A DNA stretch of 64,000 nucleotides from Streptomyces sp. Root1304 (GTDB lineage Bacteria; Actinomycetota; Actinomycetes; Streptomycetales; Streptomycetaceae): contig NZ_LMEP01000012.1 of NCBI RefSeq assembly GCF_001426405.1, positions 139,948 to 203,947 of the forward strand, read 5' to 3'. The notes beneath the pieces were generated by a model. It had not been told where the DNA came from. It saw only the letters and a list, made by a program, of their open reading frames with translations, and ran no database searches. Of the stretch, positions 19,701 to 27,359 are shown piece after piece. Position 1 is the stretch's first letter. Each line of letters opens with the position of its first letter. The translations under genes and the position numbers were made by a program.

Positions 19701-21518
19701 ACCCTGCTCCAGGACGCTGACGAAGCGCCCGCGGACGTCGGCCTCGCGGATACCGAGAGCGGTGAGGGCGTTCGTGAGCGACAGGTCCTCGGACAGAGCA
19801 CTGTCGACGTAGACGAGGGACTCGCGCAGCCCGTCCTGGTCGGTGCGGCGGAACACCTTGCCGACGACCGGAGCGACCATGCCGTGCTCCTCGGTCAGTA
19901 CGATCCGCGCCTCCCGGGCCTCGTCCGCGTACGGCGAGGACGCCTGGATCATGCTCGCGACGATGCGGACGGCGGTGGCGGACGCCGCGGCGGTGCCGTC
20001 GGAGACCAGAGCCTCCAGCCATTCCCGCACCGAGGCACGCTCACGCCTGGAGGCCTTGAGGATGTGGTCCGTCTTGCCGGCGCGGAGGGTGTCGACCTCC
20101 GCCGACGGGTGCAGCCAGTTCGTGGGCCGGCCGGGGTAGGAGTTCCACAGGGTCAACCAGCCGGCCACCGTCTTGTTGTCCTTGCCCAGGGACGGGTGGA
20201 CATTCAGGTCGCGCGGAACCTGCAGTCGGCCGTCCTGGTCCGGCAGGGAGGGGCGGTGGGCGGTGGCCTCCCAGATCTGCTCGGTGAGGTGGCGGTCCGC
20301 CCAGCTGACCGTTTCGGACTCCCTGGGCCGACCCGGGAGGAGCGGAAGGTACGCGGCGGGATCCTCGGCGGGAGCCAGCTCCGGCAGCGAATCGACCACC
20401 AGCCCGGCCGCCACACGGATCATCTCCTTGTTGAACGGCGAGGAGTCCAGCAGGTTCTGTCGGTCCTCGTTGGTCTTCCAGGCACCGTTGAGGATGCCGC
20501 TCAGCGTCATCTCGTACTTGGTGGGGAAGAAGGACCAGAAGCGCCCCCGGCCCTTGGGAGAGGAAAGGAGTCCGGAGGACTCCTTCTCGTACTCGCGCAC
20601 GGCCCAGGAGATGTCGAGGGTGACCCGATCGTGCAGCTCGCCCGCGCTGGAACGGGCGGCCGCGGTGGGCTCGTGGGTGAGCGTGAACACCCGCCATCTG
20701 TTGTCCGAGGGGCGTTGGCCGGGGCGCTCCTCCCGGACGGCGTGCAGTTCTCGGTCATGTTCGACGATGAGGGTCCGGCGCACGACGGGTCGCGGACGGC
20801 GGTCCTCGAGAACGACCTTGGCGACGTGCGGGGAGAAGAGCTGGAAGCCGATGGGGAACTCTTCCCGGCCTCCGACCGAGGAGCCTCCATGCATGTCCTG
20901 GCCGAGCCGCTCGGCGGCTCCGTCGAGCAGCGGCAGGCGCACGACGGTGGTGGCCCAGCCGAGGAGTTCGTCGAGCACGGGATCGGCGGCGCGCTCGGCG
21001 GCATCGTCCAACGGGCGGGCCATCCGGAGCACAGGAGCTTCGAAGTCCTCGCCCAGGCGGGCCGTGACTCCGGCGACGGCACGGATCTGTGCGGAGGCCC
21101 ACTCGCGGTCGAAACCGAAGGACCCCGTGCTGCTGAAGAACTGAGGGGCGTCGGTCACCACGAGTACGGATTTCACTCCCACGCCGAAGCGGCCGATCTG
21201 ACCTCCGCGCTTGCGCGACATGCTCATCCGGAGAATGGTCTCGGCACCTTCGGGGGTGACGGGGGTTCCCTCGTTCGCGCAATACAGATGGGTGTCAGTC
21301 AGTACGACATGGACGGATCCACCGGGATCGGCGGCGATTTCGTCCGCCGCGTTCTGCACCAGCTCGAAGAGTTGCCGGTCGCCGTACCCGCCCTGAGTGA
21401 TGCGTCTTTCCCCGTTGGCGTGCTCCGGAATGAGACCGGGGTCGACGGCGTACGTCTGGAGGACGCGAGAGGACTGCGCAATCACGGTTTCGAGTACAGG
21501 GGTCGGTTCGGGGGACAC
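16761..21518 (-). CDS. Sacsin-like GHKL ATPase fused to an SF2 (DEAH) helicase
   Basis: A 1585-aa protein and first gene of the minus-strand operon. The N-terminus is a sacsin/Hsp90-like ATPase with N-box QLFELVQNAADEI (about residues 47-60) and G2 box GRFGVGVKSVL (about 107); the usual DxGxG is weak (CANEGTPV). A long central region has no motif I recognise. The C-terminus is a full SF2 helicase: LPTGAGKTRVTAEA (about 1213), IVDEAHTAITPRY (about 1319), LGLTATPFRNT, and YQQMIGRGLRGP (about 1543). The GTG at 21518 has GGAG before it. The two-motor build suggests nucleotide-driven clamping coupled to DNA translocation; that is inference. Confidence 0.88.
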   Translation of the reverse strand: MSPEPTPVLETVIAQSSRVLQTYAVDPGLIPEHANGERRITQGGYGDRQLFELVQNAADEIAADPGGSVHVVLTDTHLYCANEGTPVTPEGAETILRMSMSRKRGGQIGRFGVGVKSVLVVTDAPQFFSSTGSFGFDREWASAQIRAVAGVTARLGEDFEAPVLRMARPLDDAAERAADPVLDELLGWATTVVRLPLLDGAAERLGQDMHGGSSVGGREEFPIGFQLFSPHVAKVVLEDRRPRPVVRRTLIVEHDRELHAVREERPGQRPSDNRWRVFTLTHEPTAAARSSAGELHDRVTLDISWAVREYEKESSGLLSSPKGRGRFWSFFPTKYEMTLSGILNGAWKTNEDRQNLLDSSPFNKEMIRVAAGLVVDSLPELAPAEDPAAYLPLLPGRPRESETVSWADRHLTEQIWEATAHRPSLPDQDGRLQVPRDLNVHPSLGKDNKTVAGWLTLWNSYPGRPTNWLHPSAEVDTLRAGKTDHILKASRRERASVREWLEALVSDGTAAASATAVRIVASMIQASSPYADEAREARIVLTEEHGMVAPVVGKVFRRTDQDGLRESLVYVDSALSEDLSLTNALTALGIREADVRGRFVSVLEQGFSTYGPQEWTRFWELFHQAGSGHLSHEVIQRVSDPRSMLHVRASDGHYRPMRNCLLPGPVVTPDSDPVVAVDARFHSDDMAFFREVGLRDRPTGGHRPEEEAWFEQYREALHKAYCASLPNQAARPTLARIRLEGATVGGPLHLLPTLSEEARARFLKALPEDALVDNWTLQVGAQVSTRRAVASPIRWMLLRYGLVPTSHGLRRVTEAVGPQLAAYGDVLPVADISSEKARKLRLPTSVQDVPGSFWDQLQEKLQQSEDDAFVGNTYVLLTRLEVAFSEDTLTRCRIGDDWGTRPDGEIAVASSQGEYQALRAERLPALLTASVEDAALLVKQWGMLPYADVISLETRSEDIGDPVPLKEVYPTLRQMRGSQVDPYVLQRCKVLEEVTRTPNGMRPRTLNSSLRGSTILVLEPSDAITTLMAVDRELRWNMGESGCRQVLDEQRRQEEDQKVKDTLKAVREAADVETKLLLLLGAAALRDRLPPGLMDSERAENGGTEPDGHRVARMAFNAHEDRVLHVHARDLQNVYPSHAPSSFTGASTAVSFVAELGFPGSFAGFRTPTLDPRIEVDGPRHFPRLHDYQERLAAHVFTMLDRIVPQRGMLSLPTGAGKTRVTAEAVIRWVKQAGELDGPILWIAQTEELCEQAVQSWKFVWGKVGADRPLVINRLWSSHEAGPVTDRPQLVVAMDAKLQQPSCLEADSYAWLRNAALVIVDEAHTAITPRYTKIFTQLGLTASRTDRHLLGLTATPFRNTNQEETRRLINRFGGRRLDEDVFANDDAYGELQELGVLAQVEHRLLRGGTITLDRDEKQHAEQMSVLSRTAEQRLADDHDRNARILDEISDMPDDWPVLVFATSVDHAKYLAARLRDRGITASSVDSSTSPGDRRRRIDDFRERRTQVLTNYGVLTQGFDAPATRAVIVARPVYSPNVYQQMIGRGLRGPLNGGEETCLILNVRDTVDNFDTALAFTQFEHLWSSK

Positions 21519-21961
21519 GGGACTCCGATCCTGGAGTGGCGGCCTGACAGGAGGAAGAACCTACTGTGATCAAGCGTCAGAAGTGCTGCGTTGTGCGGAT
21601 GGTGGCGTAGACGGTGAGCCGACGAGGGCGGTTCCGGCCGCTGGCCGAGTGTCTTCGGGGGCATCGGCGATCACGAAGAGGGGCGAAAATCCGGTGCCGC
21701 ACGGAACGTTCCTGGGCGGGCGTCATCACATGTGTTGCCGCCGAAGGAGATGCAGGAAGACGGCACACTTCTACCAGGGCTTCGGAAATACGTTTCTTCC
21801 GAGGCGGGTGGGGCCGCTGAGGGGAATGTACTCGCCTGTGTCGAGAGTGCGCAAGGAGGTCGACGGGGCCCTTTGGTCGCTTCGATATGGCGCGAAACAT
21901 GGCGAATTGCGTGAAACGAGGCAGATGGCTCCCTCGACCTCAGGTCTCGACCTCCAGGCGC
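21519..21961. other. Intergenic region between the divergent defence operons
   Basis: About 540 nt separate the two divergent starts (21518 and 22060). Short open frames here lack ribosome-binding sites and recognisable products. On the minus strand TAGGTT (21563-21558) could be a -10 element for the helicase operon, but no matching -35 stands out. The stretch is visibly less G+C-rich than its flanks. The right end holds the operator described separately. Confidence 0.45.
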
Positions 21962-22011
21962 TGTCAAAGGTTGTTTGACATCGGGTGGCCTGTCAAAGGA
22001 CCGGGTAGGGT
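21962..22011 (+). promoter_or_regulatory. Palindromic operator and promoter elements of the XRE-GHKL operon
   Basis: TGTCAAA (21962-21968), a 5-nt spacer and TTTGACA (21974-21980) make a perfect 7-bp inverted repeat. A third copy, TGTCAAAGG, lies at 21991-21999. TTGACA at 21975-21980 matches the -35 consensus on the plus strand and TAGGGT (22006-22011) fits a -10, although the 25-nt gap is too long for one simple promoter. The protein encoded just downstream has an XRE helix-turn-helix and is the obvious candidate to bind here. Confidence 0.6.
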
Positions 22012-22047
22012 GAGGGGTGCTGTAGGAGACAGGTGGAGTCGGATCCG

Positions 22048-22057
22048 AAGGAGGTGA
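22048..22057 (+). promoter_or_regulatory. Full-length Shine-Dalgarno sequence deciding the start at 22060
   Basis: AAGGAGGTGA pairs with ten bases of the 16S rRNA tail and lies 5 nt (from the AGGAGG core) before GTG at 22060. This outweighs the in-frame GTG at 22033. Confidence 0.75.
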
Positions 22058-22059
22058 CC

Positions 22060-24183
22060 GTGGAAGCCGGCGAGGACTTCGGACCATGGTTGGCGCGGCA
22101 GTTGAAGCTCGCCGACATGACCCAGACCGAGTTGGCCCTGGCCGTCGATGTGACGCGCGCGGCGGTCTCGGCCTGGATCACGGGCAGGGCGACCCCGCGT
22201 CCCGAGGCGATCGAGCGCATCGCCCGAGCCTTGAACACCGATCTGGCCACGGTTCACACCCGCACGGCGGACACCCAGGCCGGCCTTCCCGTGGGGTGGT
22301 ACCACCGTCCCGGACATGCCGACGGCGGGCGGGAGTTGGGCAATGCGGCGGCGTTCGCCTTCGATGCCGACGTCTCCGTCCTGGCTCGTGAGACCTGTCA
22401 GAACAGCCTCGACGAACGGATCGCCGTCAACGGTCAGCCGGTGAGGGTGCGTTACACGCTGCACGAGTTGACCGGAGAGGGCCTCGCCCGTTTTCGCGAG
22501 GTCATCCAGTGGGACGACCTCTACCCGCACTACGAGGTGGTGCGGGAGCAGAAGCAGAAGGTCGGCAGGGTCGTCGACGCAGGACTGCGCGACATGTACG
22601 AGCGAGACCGCCTCGTGCTGTTGAGAGTGGATGACTACAACGCGGCGGGCCTCACGGGCGACGACTACGACGACGGTCGGTTCGCGGCGGTCGTGAGGCG
22701 CCAACTCGACAGCCACAAGTCCGGCAGCACGGCCGGTGGTTCGTACGGTCTGGGGAAGGCGACCCTCTGGGCGACCAGCCGACTCGGACTCGTCCTCATC
22801 AACTCCACGCTCTCCGAACCGCACGAGGGGCGGAGTGAACGCCGCCTCGTCGGGCGCCTCGATCTGCCCTGGCGCCGGGTGAACGGTCAGGCATGCGCGG
22901 GACCGGCATGGTTGGGACGCCCCGACCCCGACTCGCCCGGTGCGAGTGTGGCGCGCTCGTGGTGGGCGGACGAGGAGACGGTCGAATCCCTGCACCTGAC
23001 GCGCGAGAGCGGTGAGCCGGGAACGTCGTTCCTGATCGTGGGTGCCCATGACGTCGCGAGTCTCGCGGACGACACCGCCGTAACGGACGGTGAGGAAGGG
23101 GAGGACGACGACAGCATCCAGCGGATGCACCACAGACTCGTACGCGCCCTCGGCAAGAACTTCTGGGCGGCGATGACGGGGGGCGGAGATCGACTTCCGC
23201 TTCTGGAGGCATCCGTGCGCACCCTGCGCAATGGTGCCGTGGTCGTCCCGGAGGAGCGTGTGGATCCGACCCTCGCCCAGCCTTCCCGCACGCGCGCGCT
23301 GAAGGCGTTCCTCGACGGAACGACCGTGGAGCGGCTCACCGAGACCGGACAGGTCGCCGCCGTCACTGTGCCCCTCAGCCTGCCCGGCCAGGACGGTGGG
23401 CGCGCGTCTTCCGGAGAGCACCGTGCCGTGCTCCTGGTGACGGACGCCGAGGATGCGGACGGAAGGCCCAATCGGGTCGTGACGATGCGCGGCAACCGCA
23501 TGACGGTGCGCGACACGGCGGTTCCCGGCCTGCCGTTGTCCGTGAATCCTTTCCAGGCCGTGCTGCTCGCGGGTACGGCCGCCGGCCCGCAGGCTCCGTT
23601 CGCCGCAGAGGCCGAGGAGTTCCTGCGTGCCGCCGAACCTCCTGAGCACAACAAGTGGGGGCAGACCGAGGAGCTGACGCTCACCTACTCGACCTCGGCG
23701 TACAGGAGGATCAACGGGCTCACCCGGGAGACCAACGCGGCGATCAGGACCTTGGTGGTCCGTCCCAAGCAGGGGACCAAGCAGGGCGGCGGGCGACTGG
23801 CGCCGAAGCTGACCATCGGCTCGGGGAAGAGGCGCCGACTGTCGGCGGTGAGCATGCCGGTTCTCGAGGAACTCGACGCCCAGGTGCTCGAAGGCGGGGC
23901 CTGGCAGGTGATCGGCGAGATCAGGATTCCTCCCGGAGGCCAGGAGTGGCGGCTTGTTCCGGTCGCCAAGTTCGATGTGCGATCCGGCCCTCGCCCCACC
24001 ATCGAATGGGCCGAGGTCGCGGGCGTGAACAATTGCCAGGTGGTGGACGGCACACTGCGCTTCGCCGACGGCGCGCGTTCGGCGACGTTCCGCGGGGTGA
24101 CTGATCCCACCACACATGCCGTCAGAACGAGCCTGAGTGGTCTCGTCGTCGAACTGCGCACCGGAGAAGGGGAGTCGTCGTGA
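22060..24183 (+). CDS. XRE helix-turn-helix fused to a GHKL ATPase
   Basis: A 707-aa protein opening the plus-strand defence operon. Residues about 8-65 are an XRE domain (MTQTELALAVDVTRAAVSAW, then GRATPRPEAIERIARAL). A GHKL-type ATPase follows: N-box ARETCQNSLDERI near residue 110, G1-like LRVDDYNAAGLTG, and G2 GSYGLGKATLWATSR near residue 228. The remaining 450 residues are unassigned. Similar stand-alone ATPases with FGLGK-type loops occur beside C5-methylase/Vsr genes in defence islands (family knowledge). The GTG start is fixed by a strong Shine-Dalgarno. The XRE part probably binds the palindrome upstream, linking ATPase state to expression. Confidence 0.82.
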   Translation: MEAGEDFGPWLARQLKLADMTQTELALAVDVTRAAVSAWITGRATPRPEAIERIARALNTDLATVHTRTADTQAGLPVGWYHRPGHADGGRELGNAAAFAFDADVSVLARETCQNSLDERIAVNGQPVRVRYTLHELTGEGLARFREVIQWDDLYPHYEVVREQKQKVGRVVDAGLRDMYERDRLVLLRVDDYNAAGLTGDDYDDGRFAAVVRRQLDSHKSGSTAGGSYGLGKATLWATSRLGLVLINSTLSEPHEGRSERRLVGRLDLPWRRVNGQACAGPAWLGRPDPDSPGASVARSWWADEETVESLHLTRESGEPGTSFLIVGAHDVASLADDTAVTDGEEGEDDDSIQRMHHRLVRALGKNFWAAMTGGGDRLPLLEASVRTLRNGAVVVPEERVDPTLAQPSRTRALKAFLDGTTVERLTETGQVAAVTVPLSLPGQDGGRASSGEHRAVLLVTDAEDADGRPNRVVTMRGNRMTVRDTAVPGLPLSVNPFQAVLLAGTAAGPQAPFAAEAEEFLRAAEPPEHNKWGQTEELTLTYSTSAYRRINGLTRETNAAIRTLVVRPKQGTKQGGGRLAPKLTIGSGKRRRLSAVSMPVLEELDAQVLEGGAWQVIGEIRIPPGGQEWRLVPVAKFDVRSGPRPTIEWAEVAGVNNCQVVDGTLRFADGARSATFRGVTDPTTHAVRTSLSGLVVELRTGEGESS

Positions 24184-25172
24184 AGGTGTTCCCCTACCCG
24201 CGCCTTCGGGGCGCGGTCTCCCTGCGTGTCGACTCGGCACGTGTGAAGGCGCCCGGTCAGCCTCGTGAGCAGCTCGACTCGCGCTCGCGATCCGTGGTCG
24301 AGCGGGTTGTGGCGCTCGGCGTCGCGGAGACCGAGGACTGGGAGGCCGCTGCACTGACAGTCTCGGCGACGATCCCCTCGAAGGCCACCGCCCCGGAAGG
24401 GCCGTGGTCCGAGGTCGTGGTGGTGGCGGTGCTGACGGACCGGACGACCAATACCCGTGTCACGTCCGTGCTGGCCCGGGAGACGGAGGACGGCCGGGAC
24501 TGGCACGGCGAGCTCCAGGTGCTGCGCTCCGATGTCTTCGACCGTGCCGTGTTGACGGTGCAGGTGATCGCGACGGTCGACGGGGTTCCCGGTCGTATCG
24601 TGGGGGAAGCCGCCGAGGACTGGGTCGTCGACGTGCGTGGCGATGTCCCGACCCGGGAGCAGAGCTTCGACATCAAGGAAGTCGGGTTTGCCAAGGGGCC
24701 GCGCTGGCTGCAGAGCTTCAGCGAGGCTCCGTGGATCGTGAACGCCTCAGGGGCGGTGCCCACGGTGCACATCAACACCGACTTCGAAGGCATGGCCGAT
24801 GTCCTCGGAGCCGAGGGCAGGGGCCCCGAAGGCCTGGTCAACGCCATGTTGATCTCCCAGATGGCGGCCGAGGTGTGGACCGCCGTGTTCCATTCGGCCA
24901 TCGGCGACCTGGAGATCGAGGACGACGGAACCCCACTCTTCCCGCACGGCTGGCAGGGCGAGGTGCTCCGCGAGATGCTGCCGGACGTGGTGCCCGAACG
25001 GACGCTCGAGGACGCGCTGCGAGAGGTGCACCGTCGGCGGGTGGGAGCCACGGGGTGGACCGAGTTGCAACCGCGGATCCAGTACGCGGCGATGCGGAGG
25101 GCCGAGGTGCCGAGGGTGTTCTCGGAGACCGTGCGCGGCCTGGAAAAGCTCAAGCGTGAGGATGAGGCATGA
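24180..25172 (+). CDS. Unrecognised protein, middle gene of the XRE-GHKL operon
   Basis: A 330-aa soluble protein that I cannot assign to a family. Residues 1-165 look beta-rich with alternating Val/Thr strands (SEVVVVAVLTDRTT, RAVLTVQVIATVDG, DWVVDVRGD). Residues about 200-330 look helical (EGLVNAMLISQMAAEVWTAV and a charged C-terminus). A Trp-containing GWQGEVLREMLPD segment is a possible signature. It overlaps the ATPase gene by 4 nt and the next gene by 4 nt, so the three products are likely made in equal amounts and may form a complex. Confidence 0.75.
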   Translation: MKVFPYPRLRGAVSLRVDSARVKAPGQPREQLDSRSRSVVERVVALGVAETEDWEAAALTVSATIPSKATAPEGPWSEVVVVAVLTDRTTNTRVTSVLARETEDGRDWHGELQVLRSDVFDRAVLTVQVIATVDGVPGRIVGEAAEDWVVDVRGDVPTREQSFDIKEVGFAKGPRWLQSFSEAPWIVNASGAVPTVHINTDFEGMADVLGAEGRGPEGLVNAMLISQMAAEVWTAVFHSAIGDLEIEDDGTPLFPHGWQGEVLREMLPDVVPERTLEDALREVHRRRVGATGWTELQPRIQYAAMRRAEVPRVFSETVRGLEKLKREDEA

Positions 25173-26044
25173 CGGAGAAGCCTGATCACCTGCCGGAGTA
25201 TCTCGGTCGGCTCGCCGACGAGGAGGCGGTCCGGTTCATCACGGACGGTCTGCTCTCCGGGAAGGACGACGTCCCTTCCATCGCTCTCAACCAGGCGACC
25301 GAGCCACTGCCCGAGAGCCCGCGCCGCCGTCTCCGTGCGATCCGGGACCTGATCGACGACGCGATGTACATCCACCGGGACGAGCGTCCGACGCAGGCGG
25401 ACGCCTGGCTCGCCCCGCGTCTGCACGCGATCCTTCGTCTGACGCGTGCCGAGGCTGCGGACCCCGCGCTGTGGAACTACCTGGCTCTGGGCGTCGCCCC
25501 CGACTTCGTGGTCTGGCGCCACCTGTCCGAGGCGACCAAGGCCGTCAACGCCCAGTACTTCAAGGGCCCTCACTACAAGCAGGCGTTCGCCCGGCTCTGG
25601 TGGTCCGCCGAACTCTTCCGGAACGGGCCTGACTACGAACCGGTCGTCATCGCATGCGGAAACCAGGACATGCTCAACACAGGGTTGAGGTTGGATGTCA
25701 TCGATCACCGCCCCACGGCTCAGGCCATGGTCCGCCTGCTGCAGAGGGGGGTCATACGGACGGGGCGGGACACGAACGCCCTGGCCAAGGTCGTCAACAC
25801 GGCGGCCGCGACCCTGATGTACGACGTGATCGCGCAGGACGTGGCACGAGACGGCAGCGCTGTGCGGATGTGGATCGACGAGGGGGAGGGGGGATTCACC
25901 GTCCACCATCGCCCTCTTCCCGCCGGTCCCGCCGAAGAGCCTGCTCCCGAGAGCTCGGTGGAGCTCCTGGCGAACAGCTTCGCGGAGCTGTTCGCCGATG
26001 CTCCGGTTCGAGGCAGGAGAGCGGACGAGGAGGAGGCCGGCTGA
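25169..26044 (+). CDS. DUF6339-like protein, last gene of the XRE-GHKL operon
   Basis: A 291-aa mainly helical protein. The block LWNYLALGVAPDFVVWRHL, followed by FARLWWSAELFRNGPDY, resembles what I know of DUF6339 proteins, which have been noted near methylase/Vsr defence genes; the match is by eye. The acidic, low-complexity C-terminus from about residue 245 is probably disordered. The ATG at 25169 overlaps the preceding stop in an ATGA. It converges on the C5-methyltransferase gene with a hairpin in the 9-nt gap. No catalytic motif is visible. Confidence 0.72.
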   Translation: MTEKPDHLPEYLGRLADEEAVRFITDGLLSGKDDVPSIALNQATEPLPESPRRRLRAIRDLIDDAMYIHRDERPTQADAWLAPRLHAILRLTRAEAADPALWNYLALGVAPDFVVWRHLSEATKAVNAQYFKGPHYKQAFARLWWSAELFRNGPDYEPVVIACGNQDMLNTGLRLDVIDHRPTAQAMVRLLQRGVIRTGRDTNALAKVVNTAAATLMYDVIAQDVARDGSAVRMWIDEGEGGFTVHHRPLPAGPAEEPAPESSVELLANSFAELFADAPVRGRRADEEEAG

Positions 26045-26045
26045 T

Positions 26046-26065
26046 CGCCCTCCCTACGGGAGGCG
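26046..26065. terminator. Hairpin between convergent defence genes
   Basis: CCTCCC-TAC-GGGAGG (26049-26063) lies across the junction of the plus-strand operon and the minus-strand methyltransferase gene, whose stop codon is inside it. It could terminate in both directions. Confidence 0.5.
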
Positions 26066-27286
26066 AGGGGGAACCCAGGCTTTCAGTGCTTCGATGGCCC
26101 GCTGCTTCCGGGACTCGTCCAGCTCCAGTGCCGTGCACAGGATGTGGACGGCCAGGCGGGGAGGGATCGCATTGCCGATCTGCTGCGCGATGTCGGTGCC
26201 TTGCCAGGGATATGCAGCAGGGAACGTCTGCAGCAGGCCGGCTTCCTGCGGGGTGAAGCGTTCCTGCTCCGGGCCCAGTTCGACATCACCGTTCTCGTGG
26301 GTCCGCTTGAGCTCGAACACCTTGTTCCGGCGCACCTTGCCGGTGACGGTGGCGGACGGCATGTCGGAGGTGCGGATTCCCCGCTTCGCGGGGTCGCCGC
26401 CCGATCCGTAGTTGGAGCGGACGACGAAGGCGGTGGGACGGGTTTCCTCGAGCACGTCGTGCATGGAGACCCACCCCCACGGCTGCGTCGATCGCTTCCG
26501 TCCGTCGACCTCGAAGAGAGACTTCTGCGAGCCCTCGTGGTTCGACCCCTCGGAACTCTGCACGGGGAGGCGTTCTGCTCCCTTGCGGTAGCGCTGGTGG
26601 GTCGGGCCCGGGAGGTCGAGGCCCTGTCCAGTGCCGCCTCGGTGGCGGGCGATCAGTACCGCTCTGCGACGTGTCTGCGGGACGCCGTACTCCTCGGTGT
26701 GCAGGATGCGGCACTCCGCGTCGTATCCGAGCTCGCGAAGGATGTCGCGGTACTTCTGCCAGACGGGCAGGACCGTCGGCACCTGTTCCAGCACCACCAC
26801 GTCGTAAGGGTCGCTCTTGAGTCGCTTCTCGACGATCCACCGGAGCGGCTGCAGCACGAGTCCTGTGCGTTCGTCGGTCCACTCCAGGACCTGTGCCCGC
26901 TCCTCGACCATCGCCCAGGCCTTCTCCAGCTCTCCGACGGTCTTGCTCAGCCCGACGAGCTCGGCGAGGTCCTGCACCTCGTCGAGGGCCTTGTGCCCCT
27001 CGCGGCTGCCGGCCACGGAGTAGGTCTGGCACGGAGGCCCTCCCGTGAGGACACGGGCCGAGGCCACCTCGGGGTCGAGCGGATTCACCTTGGCCACGTC
27101 ACGGATCGTCGTGGTGCGGAGGCCGGCGGCCCGCCGGGTCTCGCGGGTCGACTTCTCCCACTCCACCCCGATCGTGGGCAGATCAAGCATTTCGGCTGCG
27201 ATGTCCAGGCCGCCCGGACCTGCGAAAAGATCGACAATAAGTGGCGGTTTGTCGTGATTTTCGCTCGAATGAGGTGCTGAGGTCAT
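26054..27286 (-). CDS. DNA (cytosine-5) methyltransferase, apparently active
   Basis: A 410-aa C5-methyltransferase. Motif I is LIVDLFAGPGGLD (about residue 16), motif IV with the catalytic Cys is TGGPPCQTYS (about 82), the motif VI position reads VVVLEQVP (usual ENV replaced by EQV), motif VIII is QTRRRAVLIA, and motif X is QQIGNAIPP near the end. The target-recognition region between VIII and IX is about 100 residues. The ATG at 27286 lies 73 nt after a second methylase-like gene on the same strand. In DISARM class 2 a C5-methylase (DrmMII) marks host DNA; this is the candidate here. Confidence 0.9.
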   Translation of the reverse strand: MTSAPHSSENHDKPPLIVDLFAGPGGLDIAAEMLDLPTIGVEWEKSTRETRRAAGLRTTTIRDVAKVNPLDPEVASARVLTGGPPCQTYSVAGSREGHKALDEVQDLAELVGLSKTVGELEKAWAMVEERAQVLEWTDERTGLVLQPLRWIVEKRLKSDPYDVVVLEQVPTVLPVWQKYRDILRELGYDAECRILHTEEYGVPQTRRRAVLIARHRGGTGQGLDLPGPTHQRYRKGAERLPVQSSEGSNHEGSQKSLFEVDGRKRSTQPWGWVSMHDVLEETRPTAFVVRSNYGSGGDPAKRGIRTSDMPSATVTGKVRRNKVFELKRTHENGDVELGPEQERFTPQEAGLLQTFPAAYPWQGTDIAQQIGNAIPPRLAVHILCTALELDESRKQRAIEALKAWVPPRLP

Positions 27287-27359
27287 GATAAGGGGCAGTG
27301 TAGCCGGCGCCGGAGATGGTCACCGTCCCGGCGATGCGGAAGGCGGCCCGTCGCGGTCT

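Noticed and set aside
21577..22087. Small minus-strand open frames in the divergent defence intergenic region
   Set aside because: They lack ribosome-binding sites and recognisable features, and one overlaps the operator and the start of the XRE-GHKL gene.
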